Under the pieces are notes generated by a model. The model searched no databases and was not told the origin of the DNA. It worked only from the letters and a program-made list of their open reading frames with translations. The translations under genes were made by a program, and so were the position numbers. This document shows positions 1 through 5,649 of a DNA stretch of 8,063 nt, piece by piece; position 1 is the first letter of the stretch, and each line of letters starts with the position of its first letter. The stretch is taken from contig PBFV01000077.1 of assembly GCA_002718935.1 (NCBI GenBank), positions 5,652 through 13,714 of the forward strand, written 5' to 3'. This stretch comes from Verrucomicrobiales bacterium (lineage in GTDB: Bacteria > Verrucomicrobiota > Verrucomicrobiia > Limisphaerales > UBA1100).

Positions 1-307
1 CGGCATCGCCAATGAGTTTTTCATATTCGGCCCAAACCGGTGGCGGTCCGAACTTTGCATACGGATCATCCTCCGGAATACCCATCGTGTTCGCCGCCTC
101 AATCGGCACGGCACTCAGCAATGCCTCCAGCACCTGGCTGCAGGTCACCACGCCAGGCATGAGGTTCAGCGACACCAGCTCGGCATTCGGCCCGAGCGTG
201 GATGACGCCGGATAGTTACCGTCGGCAACTAGAATTTTAGAATGATGCCCGGCGGCCCCGATGATGCCGTTGATGTCCGGATGAATGAGCTTTTGATGGA
301 GCAACAT
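1..307 (-). CDS. RbsD/FucU-family sugar mutarotase (partial, C-terminus beyond the window)
   Basis: Proteins of the RbsD/FucU fold interconvert anomers or pyranose/furanose forms of free sugars (ribose, fucose) in the cytoplasm so that kinases and isomerases receive the usable form. The visible 102 residues start at an ATG (305-307, complement). They carry the family signature: an N-terminal 'HPDINGIIGAAGHH' with the expected active-site histidine near residue 21, followed by 'ILVADGNYP' (residues 25-33), the usual [VI]-A-D-[AG]-N-[FY]-P strand. 'LMPGVVTCSQVLEALL' further on also fits FucU-like proteins. The sugar cannot be assigned from this part. FucU is somewhat favoured over RbsD by overall feel only. 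The gene lies downstream of rapA on the same strand, but 106 bases and a hairpin separate them, so it probably has its own expression. No good Shine-Dalgarno sequence precedes the ATG. Confidence 0.82.
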   Translation of the reverse strand, partial: MLLHQKLIHPDINGIIGAAGHHSKILVADGNYPASSTLGPNAELVSLNLMPGVVTCSQVLEALLSAVPIEAANTMGIPEDDPYAKFGPPPVWAEYEKLIGDA

Positions 308-353
308 GGTTGAGGGGATTGAAAAGGCAAAAGGGGGAAGGAGGAAGGTTTAA

Positions 354-410
354 TTCACCACAGAGGCACGGAGGATTTCAAAAAATAGGTCTCTGTGCCT
401 CTGTCGTGAA
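354..410. terminator. Intergenic inverted repeat / bidirectional hairpin ('cacagaggcac' type)
   Basis: The arms 354-373 and 391-410 are 20 bases each and match at 18 of 20 positions. One of the two mismatches becomes a G-U pair in RNA read on the plus strand. The loop is 17 bases. The hairpin begins four bases after the rapA stop codon and sits between rapA and the mutarotase gene. That position suits a transcription terminator or an mRNA 3'-end stabiliser for the rapA operon. There is no clean U-run after it on the minus strand, so intrinsic termination is not certain. The core 'cacagaggcac' resembles a dispersed intergenic repeat that I associate with verrucomicrobial genomes, so it may equally be a mobile repeat unit. 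Confidence 0.6.
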
Positions 411-413
411 AAA

Positions 414-3203
414 TTAACCCCGAATCGCCGCGGGGTCGCCTTTCCAGATGAGGCGGACGGCATCGAGGCGGAGTCGGGCCTGGGCGAGCGTGGTCGTGAG
501 TTCGGTAAGTTGGGATTGGGTCAGCTCGATTTCCTCGGGGCGCACGTGATCGTTCACCTCGCGAAGGCTGGAGAGGCGGTCGATTTCAGATTGCAATTGC
601 GCGGTCATTGCTTTGCTCGCCGTGGCGATAATTTCCTTTGCCTGTTCGGCAGCAAATTCCTCGGAGGTCTCAAGCATGGCGGGGATGATTTCGCGGCCGA
701 TCTTGGGATTATCCAGCAGCTTGTGCGGTAGGCCTTTTTCCAGCTCGGGCAGATCGACCGTGAGCGATTCCTTTTTGTGATTCACCAACACGCGCAACGG
801 TGTGGGCGGCAGGAAACGATCGGCGTGCAGCCGCGCCGGCGCGAGGGTCTCGAGCACGAAAACGGTTTCCAGCAGGAGCGTCTTGTCCGCTTCATCGGCC
901 CACACGCCGAAGCTGCAGTTGCCTTGCTCGCTGCCAAGAAGGAGATCAACCGCGCCTGTGACCATCGGGTGATCGCTGCTGAGCAGGCTTACGTCCTCGC
1001 GCCCAAGCGCGTGCGGACGTTTGAAGGTGCCGACCAAACCTTCACTGGGAATTTCCGGGAACGAATCGGTCGTTACGCCATGTCCGCGCAGCAAGTAAGT
1101 GCGCTCGCCCAAATCCTCCACGCCTACGCCGAAGTGATCGAAGACACGCAATAGAAACGCCTCCAGCGCAGCATCGGCATCCGTCGCGGCTATGGCATCC
1201 ACAACCTCGGCGGCTTCAGCGGGGCGATGCGAGTTTAGCTCCAGCAAGCGGTCGCGACCTTGCTCGAGTTGCTGTGCGATCTCTGCGTGCGCCGTGGACG
1301 TGGCGCTGATGAGCTCATCCAACTGCTTGGCGTCGGTGTAGTCCGCTGCCAGAGTGAGTACCTCAGCGCCAAATTTTTGCAGCAACTGGTTGGCTCCTTG
1401 CAGGTTGCTCTCGAAGGCGTTCAACCCCTCGTGATACCAGCGGGCGAGCACCTCCTGCGGGCTGCCCTTGAGGTAGGGCGCGTGCACGTTGATGGTTTGC
1501 GTTTGGCCGATGCGATCGAGCCGGCCAATACGTTGCTCGAGCAGCTCGGGATTGAGCGGCAGATCAAACAGCACGAGGTGGTGGACGAATTGAAAGTTGC
1601 GTCCTTCACTGCCGATCTCGGAGCAGATGAGCAGTCGCGCGCCGTCCGGCTCAGCGAACCACGCGGCGTTGCGGTCGCGTTGCACGAGAGTGAGGTCCTC
1701 GTGAAACACCGCGGTTTTCACCGGCACCTGCCGGCCGACGGCCTTTTCAATCGCCAACGCCTTCTCGCGGCTGCGGCAAATGAGCAGCACCTTTTCGTCG
1801 CCCAACTCATGCAGCAACCGCCCCAGCCAGGAGATGCGCGGATCGTAGTTGAGGTTGTATTTTTCGATGGACTCGGCGGTACCGGTGTCGCTGGCGAATT
1901 CCGCGGCCGCGTGCGTCGTCCACTCGGCGGCATCCCGGTCGGGCACAAGCGGTGCGAGATGTGCCCGACGACCGGGAAAGCCGCTCATGGCGGCGCGCGT
2001 GTTGCGAAAAATTACGCGCCCTGGCCCGTGTCGATCGAGCAGGGCACTGAGCAGCTCGTCCGGTGGCAGGGCGGCATCCAGCCCGGGCATAGCGGCGAGC
2101 ACGTCGCGTTGGGCATCGCTCAATGACTCACCCGCATGCAGCGCGCCGGCGATCGGGGCAATGTCCGCATAATGCCCGGCCTCGGCCTGATAGGCGGCAA
2201 AGTCTGTGTAGCGATCGGGATCGAGCAGGCGCAGTCGCGCGAAGTGGCTCTCGGGACCGAGTTGCTCGGGCGTGGCAGTGAGCAGCAGCAGCCCCTCGGC
2301 TTGTTGACTGATAGCCTCGACGAGTTGATATTCGTCACTGGCCTCGGTTTCGCTCCATTTGAGATGATGCGCTTCATCGACGACCAGCAGATCCCAGCCC
2401 GCTTCCTTGGCCTGCTCGGCGCGCTCTGGATTGGCGGCAAGAAAACCGATGCTGCACAGGATGACCTGATCGTCGAGAAACGGATTTTCCTCGGGCAACC
2501 CTTTCTCGATGGCGGCGCAGCGTTCCTCGTCGAAAATGTGTACCCATAAGTTAAATTTGCGCAGCAGCTCAACGAACCACTGGTGCACGAGTGATTCGGG
2601 CACAAGAATCAGCACGCGCGCCGCACGGCCGGTGACGAGCAGGCGATGCAGAATCAGGCCGGCCTCGATGGTTTTGCCAAGGCCCACTTCATCAGCCAGC
2701 AACACGCGCGGGGCCAGGCGGTTGCCAACCTCTTTCGCGATGTAAAGCTGGTGCGGAATGAGATCGATGCGGCCGCCGACAAAGCCGCGCACGGGCGATT
2801 GGCGCCAGCCGTGCATCATTTCCAGCGCGCGCCGGCGCAGGGCGAACACCGCCGCGTCATCCACGTGCCCGCCGCGCAGGCGATCTATCGGGCCGTGCAC
2901 GCTGAGGCGGTCGTTGAGCTGTGCCTCGGGCAATTCCCAATCCGCGCCGCGATAGGTGAGCACGCCGGCGGTTTCATCAATGGCGTCGATCGTGCGGGAG
3001 TTGCCCTCGTGATCCTCAATCGTTTCGCCCACGCGAAACGTCACCCGACGCAGCGGCGCATTTTCCTCCGTGTACACGCGCACCTCGCCGGTGGCCGGAT
3101 AAAGCACCTGCACGCGGCCATCGCCGGATTCCATCACCGTGCCCAGGCCCAGCTCGGGCTCGGGCTCGCTGATCCAGCGTTGGCCTATGGTGAAGGTGCT
3201 CAT
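414..3203 (-). CDS. rapA: RNA polymerase-associated protein RapA (SWI2/SNF2 ATPase)
   Basis: RapA binds RNA polymerase and uses ATP to recycle stalled or post-termination enzyme in the cytoplasm. The 929-residue protein is close to full length (E. coli RapA is 968) and collinear with it. Residues 1-about 105 are the two Tudor-like domains and open with the RapA-typical 'FTIGQRWISEPEPELGLGTV'. The helicase core has Walker A DEVGLGKT (171-178), DEAH (276-279), TATP (309-312), SEIGSEGRNFQF (528-539) and QRIGRLDRIGQ (557-567), all intact. The C-terminal RapA_C region ends with 'RLRLDAVRLI', as in the E. coli protein. The ATG (3201-3203 complement) lies one base after the MFS stop codon, which implies translational coupling. 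Several plus-strand frames over this gene are shadows. Identification is firm; presence outside the gammaproteobacteria is less usual and may reflect transfer. Confidence 0.96.
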   Translation of the reverse strand: MSTFTIGQRWISEPEPELGLGTVMESGDGRVQVLYPATGEVRVYTEENAPLRRVTFRVGETIEDHEGNSRTIDAIDETAGVLTYRGADWELPEAQLNDRLSVHGPIDRLRGGHVDDAAVFALRRRALEMMHGWRQSPVRGFVGGRIDLIPHQLYIAKEVGNRLAPRVLLADEVGLGKTIEAGLILHRLLVTGRAARVLILVPESLVHQWFVELLRKFNLWVHIFDEERCAAIEKGLPEENPFLDDQVILCSIGFLAANPERAEQAKEAGWDLLVVDEAHHLKWSETEASDEYQLVEAISQQAEGLLLLTATPEQLGPESHFARLRLLDPDRYTDFAAYQAEAGHYADIAPIAGALHAGESLSDAQRDVLAAMPGLDAALPPDELLSALLDRHGPGRVIFRNTRAAMSGFPGRRAHLAPLVPDRDAAEWTTHAAAEFASDTGTAESIEKYNLNYDPRISWLGRLLHELGDEKVLLICRSREKALAIEKAVGRQVPVKTAVFHEDLTLVQRDRNAAWFAEPDGARLLICSEIGSEGRNFQFVHHLVLFDLPLNPELLEQRIGRLDRIGQTQTINVHAPYLKGSPQEVLARWYHEGLNAFESNLQGANQLLQKFGAEVLTLAADYTDAKQLDELISATSTAHAEIAQQLEQGRDRLLELNSHRPAEAAEVVDAIAATDADAALEAFLLRVFDHFGVGVEDLGERTYLLRGHGVTTDSFPEIPSEGLVGTFKRPHALGREDVSLLSSDHPMVTGAVDLLLGSEQGNCSFGVWADEADKTLLLETVFVLETLAPARLHADRFLPPTPLRVLVNHKKESLTVDLPELEKGLPHKLLDNPKIGREIIPAMLETSEEFAAEQAKEIIATASKAMTAQLQSEIDRLSSLREVNDHVRPEEIELTQSQLTELTTTLAQARLRLDAVRLIWKGDPAAIRG

Positions 3204-3204
3204 C

Positions 3205-4551
3205 CTATTTTGCGTGACGCCGCTGCGGGTTGTCGGCCCAAAGACTCAGCAGCGCCAGCACGGCTGGGATAATGGCGCAGACAAGGAGGATCAACTGATA
3301 ACTTTTCGCAAAATGATGGCACGCGCCAAAGAGCAGAGGGCCGAGGCCGCTGCCGATGACCATCACGGACATGTTTAGACCGCCAATGGCGCCGAGATGT
3401 TCACGCCCGTAAAAGCGCGGAAAAACAATGCCCGACAGGCTCACGAACCCGCCGCTGGCAATGCCGTTGCCGATCACGTAGGCCGCCACGCCGCCGGGTT
3501 TATTGAGGTTCAACATGCCGAGCGCCGCGGCAATGCAGCCGAGGTTCATCACGAGTAAAAGCCACTTGAGTCGCAAGCGGGCGTTGATCGCGCCGAAGAG
3601 GAGATTGGTCGTCACGCTTGTCGCGGCGATGGGCACAAAAAGGTTGATGATGCGCTCACGGGTGAAGCCGTATTCCTCGCCAAGCGAAGTGGCATGAAAG
3701 GTGAACGCCGTGCCGAACAGTGCCCAGAATCCAAATGCGGCATTGAATACCCAGAACGAGTAATCGCGCACGGCTTCCTCGCGCGTGAACTCCCGCTCGA
3801 TGTGCATATCGGGATTGTCGTGCTTCGGCGGCTCGGCGCCGCCATCCATTTGCAGACCGTCCTCCTCGGGCAGATCGCGAAACAGCAGCCACGCTAGCGG
3901 CGAAATGATCACAATCGTGCCGACGCCCATGATCATCCACGCGCCGTCATAGCCGTGGCGGTCTTTTAGCCATTCTATCCACTTGGGTGACAGTGAGAAA
4001 CTGAATGATACCAGAATGCTACTGATCGCCATAGCCAAGCCGCGCCGATGATCGAACCACTTGCCGATGGCATTTCGGCAGGTCATTGAGAGCACTCCCT
4101 GCGCAGCCGCGCGCACAAGATAAAAGCCGAAACCAATAACGAGAAACGCCGCCAAACCCGCCGGCAGTATGCGGCCCAGTCCGTGGCTCATTGACGCACT
4201 GGCCGCTAGGTAAAAGAGGATTAATCCCGTGGCCACGGTGGACGCCACGGCCATCTTGCGTTCGCCCCAGCGATCCAGTACGCGCCCCAGCCATGGTAGC
4301 GTCAACCCGCTGGCCACCGTGCCGAGGCAATAGGCGAGGCTCAATTCCACGCGTGATAGGCCAAGCTTTTCCATCAACACATCGGTGAAAACCGTGAAGC
4401 CCATAGTTTGCCCGGGAATGCTGGCGATGGTGCCGAGCGTGGCGGCGAAGACGATCACCCAGCCGTAAAAAATAGGACACGCGCTCGGCGCGAATGGAGT
4501 TCGCACGCCCCAGAAACCGGAGGCGTTGGAAGTTGGCTGTCGGTCGGCCAC
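3205..4551 (-). CDS. Major facilitator superfamily transporter
   Basis: This is a secondary transporter of the inner membrane; the substrate is unknown. From the chosen start it has about 448 residues: a hydrophilic tail of some 27 residues, then about 12 hydrophobic segments in two halves. These are split by a charged central loop ('LPEEDGLQMDGG' and the following acidic/basic stretch). A motif-A-like loop, 'GRVLDRWGERK', follows the second helix. The 'YGWVIVFAATLG' first helix resembles monocarboxylate/oxalate-formate antiporter-like MFS proteins, which is only a weak hint at organic anion transport. An ATG at 4635 is possible, but it would overlap the upstream gene by about 80 bases. The GTG at 4549-4551 (complement) lies one base after that gene's TAA, so I prefer it. 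The stop TAG is one base before the rapA ATG. Confidence 0.87.
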   Translation of the reverse strand: MADRQPTSNASGFWGVRTPFAPSACPIFYGWVIVFAATLGTIASIPGQTMGFTVFTDVLMEKLGLSRVELSLAYCLGTVASGLTLPWLGRVLDRWGERKMAVASTVATGLILFYLAASASMSHGLGRILPAGLAAFLVIGFGFYLVRAAAQGVLSMTCRNAIGKWFDHRRGLAMAISSILVSFSFSLSPKWIEWLKDRHGYDGAWMIMGVGTIVIISPLAWLLFRDLPEEDGLQMDGGAEPPKHDNPDMHIEREFTREEAVRDYSFWVFNAAFGFWALFGTAFTFHATSLGEEYGFTRERIINLFVPIAATSVTTNLLFGAINARLRLKWLLLVMNLGCIAAALGMLNLNKPGGVAAYVIGNGIASGGFVSLSGIVFPRFYGREHLGAIGGLNMSVMVIGSGLGPLLFGACHHFAKSYQLILLVCAIIPAVLALLSLWADNPQRRHAK

Positions 4552-4552
4552 G

Positions 4553-4864
4553 TTAGTCGTCGTCGGGCAGTTCGGCCATTTCGCGCTTGAGAGAGCCATC
4601 CACCACAAACGGGCCAAACGGAACCAGTGCCGCAATGAAATATTTTGCCGCCCATTTGATCGGGCGTTTATTGACGGTCATTGTATGCCATAGTACTGCA
4701 CAATATAATAGAAATAATCCTCCATGGATCGCGCCCACGACTGAAACGGCCAACGGTTTCCCTAATAAATATTTCAAGGGCATCGCGATAAAAAAAAGGA
4801 GCAAAGTGGATGTGCCCTCGCAAAGTCCAACTATGCGCAATCGCTGTAGAAGCTTACCTTTCAA
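4553..4864 (-). CDS. DUF3817-type small integral membrane protein
   Basis: This 103-residue protein has three predicted membrane helices (roughly 11-30, 37-60 and 70-88). It matches the pattern I know for DUF3817: an 'LRIVGLCEGTSTLLLFF' first helix containing the conserved E-G, then 'MPLKYLLG', then 'VGAIHGGLFLLYC' with the conserved H-G. Biochemical function of the family is not established. Here the start is a TTG (4862-4864 complement), since no ATG or GTG lies upstream before an in-frame stop. A shorter start at an internal TTG, residue 9, is possible but would remove part of the first helix. The gene is first in the minus-strand cluster and its TAA is one base from the MFS GTG. Its base composition is AT-richer than that of the two genes that follow. 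The plus-strand frame at 4587-4946 is its shadow. Confidence 0.8.
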   Translation of the reverse strand: MKGKLLQRLRIVGLCEGTSTLLLFFIAMPLKYLLGKPLAVSVVGAIHGGLFLLYCAVLWHTMTVNKRPIKWAAKYFIAALVPFGPFVVDGSLKREMAELPDDD

Positions 4865-4883
4865 GGCGCACAGTCTGTTCAGG

Positions 4884-4896
4884 ATTTGTCACAAAT
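4884..4896. promoter_or_regulatory. 13-bp perfect palindrome, candidate operator
   Basis: ATTTGT-C-ACAAAT is a perfect dyad in the leader of the DUF3817-MFS-rapA cluster, 20 bases upstream of the TTG start. It lies just downstream of a weak candidate minus-strand promoter, so a bound repressor would block transcription. A short palindrome in AT-rich DNA can occur by chance, and no regulator gene lies in the window. Confidence 0.3.
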
Positions 4897-4905
4897 GCGA
4901 ACAAA

Positions 4906-4934
4906 AGAATATTTTCTTGGAACTCTTAAACCAA
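4906..4934 (-). promoter_or_regulatory. Weak candidate sigma70 promoter for the DUF3817-MFS-rapA cluster
   Basis: Read on the minus strand, TTGGTT (4929-4934) and TATTCT (4906-4911) are separated by 17 bases. They match three of six and four of six consensus positions. Transcription would start near 4899, about 35 bases before the TTG start codon. Spacing and position are right but the hexamers are poor. Confidence 0.3.
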
Positions 4935-4942
4935 ATCGTCAT

Positions 4943-4970
4943 TTGACACATTGTTGAAAGTGCTTAAAAT
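4943..4970 (+). promoter_or_regulatory. Sigma70-type promoter of the peroxiredoxin gene
   Basis: A perfect -35 TTGACA (4943-4948) is followed after 16 bases by TAAAAT (4965-4970), five of six to the -10 consensus, with a TG just upstream at 4961-4962. The predicted start near 4977 leaves a leader of about 44 bases before the ATG at 5021. The promoter overlaps an inverted repeat (4938-4944 GTCATTT with 4967-4973 AAATGAC, plus inner CACATT/AAAGTG) that could be a regulator site. Confidence 0.6.
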
Positions 4971-5020
4971 GACATCCGTGGGGTAACATGGCCAGCACTG
5001 CTTAAGGTATTACTCTAAAG

Positions 5021-5554
5021 ATGCTTAACAAAATTCTAATCATGAGCTTAGTGTTAGTGGGAGGTTGTGGAGGGCCGTCCGGTTTGAACGTGGGTGATCC
5101 AGCTCCTGATTTTGTATTAGCCGGGAGTGATGGGAAAACTTACAGGCTTTCAGACTTTAAGGGAAAACAGGCTGTTGTAATTGCTTGGTTTCCAAAAGCG
5201 TTTACGGGAGGTTGAACGAAACAATGCAAGTCGTTCCGTGCGAACGGCGACGAATTGAGGAAGTTTAACGTTGCTTACTTTACCGCAAGCTGTGACCCGC
5301 TTGAAGGAAAGAAAGGAAATACAAATTTTGCCAAGTCATTAGATGCTGATTACCCCATCCTAAGCGACCCGAGCAAAGAGACAGCGAAGAAATATGGTGT
5401 GGTTTCGGGTATTTGGCCTTTGCCTCGACGATGGACCTTTTATATCGGTAAGGATGGGAAAATTCTGAAAATTGATAAACATGTCAGTCCTTCTGAGGAT
5501 GGTGCAAATGCTGCCAAGACACTTAAGGAGCTAGGAATCGAAACTAAACAGTGA
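5021..5554 (+). CDS. Selenocysteine-containing lipoprotein peroxiredoxin (AhpC/TSA family), UGA read through at codon 65
   Basis: Peroxiredoxins reduce hydroperoxides with a peroxidatic Cys or Sec, and thioredoxin-like partners regenerate them. Read as one frame, the gene gives 177 residues. Residues 1-16 form a lipoprotein signal peptide ending in VGGC (Cys16 lipidated), so the enzyme should act outside the cytoplasm. 'VGDPAPDF' (24-31) opens the thioredoxin-like domain. The active site is P58-K-A-F-T62-G-G-U65, a perfect PxxxTxxC motif with TGA (5213-5215) at the catalytic residue. Cys69 or Cys91 could resolve. R137 in '[14 protein letters not shown]' is the expected conserved active-site arginine. 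Both sides of the TGA share one frame and family similarity continues without a gap. A SECIS-like hairpin follows the TGA. AAGG about 12 bases before the ATG is a weak ribosome site. The alternative is a nonsense mutation or sequencing error. G+C is clearly below that of the flanking GC-rich genes. Confidence 0.88.
5213..5257 (+). promoter_or_regulatory. UGA(Sec) codon plus bacterial SECIS-like stem-loop
   Basis: The in-frame TGA is 5213-5215. Downstream, CAAT (5222-5225) pairs with ATTG (5254-5257), then a GCAA/GA internal loop. GTCG (5230-5233) pairs with CGAC (5248-5251), a UU bulge follows (5234-5235), and CCGT (5236-5239) pairs with ACGG (5244-5247). These close a GCGA apical loop (5240-5243). 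That gives 12 base pairs and a G first in the apical loop, 24 bases after the UGA. Bacterial SECIS elements typically have a short stem right after the UGA, a G among the first loop bases, roughly 16-37 bases of spacing, and often a bulged U, as in E. coli fdhF. The fold was drawn by eye, with no energy computed. Confidence 0.75.
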
Positions 5555-5605
5555 ATTGGTGCAGATTCTGGGCAATGTTTCAGAGAATGTCGGTGATTGT
5601 ACTTT

Positions 5606-5634
5606 GCCAAACCGTTGGCTTTTCCATGGGAAAA
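5606..5634 (+). terminator. Weak possible terminator or attenuator between the peroxiredoxin and PhyH genes
   Basis: GCCAA (5606-5610) and TTGGC (5615-5619) enclose ACCG and are followed by TTTT (5620-5623). The T-run can instead pair as TTTTCC (5620-5625) with GGAAAA (5629-5634), giving two mutually exclusive small hairpins. The stems are only 5-6 bp, so termination would be partial at best. The rest of the 95-base gap (5555-5649) shows nothing else that I can support. Confidence 0.3.
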
Positions 5635-5649
5635 ACTTAGAATCCTCCA

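Noticed and set aside
12..215. Plus-strand frame of 67 codons at the left edge
   Set aside because: It is antisense to the RbsD/FucU gene, which shows the conserved histidine and the 'VADGNYP' signature.
1260..2126. Long plus-strand open frame of 288 codons opposite rapA
   Set aside because: The rapA protein on the minus strand is identified beyond doubt by its helicase motifs. This frame is open because of high GC in the antisense direction and resembles no protein I know.
2646..3272. Plus-strand open frame of 208 codons across the rapA start
   Set aside because: It is antisense to the RapA Tudor-like region and the end of the MFS gene, with no recognisable domain.
4552..4635. Longer N-terminus of the MFS transporter from the ATG at 4635
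   Set aside because: The extra 28 residues would overlap the coding 3' end of the DUF3817 gene and are non-homologous in character; the GTG at 4551 gives a one-base junction like that of rapA.
4587..4946. Plus-strand frame of 119 codons in the divergent region
   Set aside because: It is opposite the DUF3817 membrane gene, which has the family pattern and fits the operon; the plus frame has no domain and runs over the promoters.
5021..5215. Separate small lipoprotein ORF of 64 residues and a second ORF at 5255-5554
   Set aside because: Both lie in the same frame and are the two halves of one peroxiredoxin joined by the TGA at the active-site position. The second ORF would start inside the domain and lack the catalytic loop.
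5620..5634. TTTTCC-ATG-GGAAAA palindrome before the PhyH gene as an operator
   Set aside because: It is short, low in complexity and without a second copy in the window; kept only as part of the weak hairpin entry.
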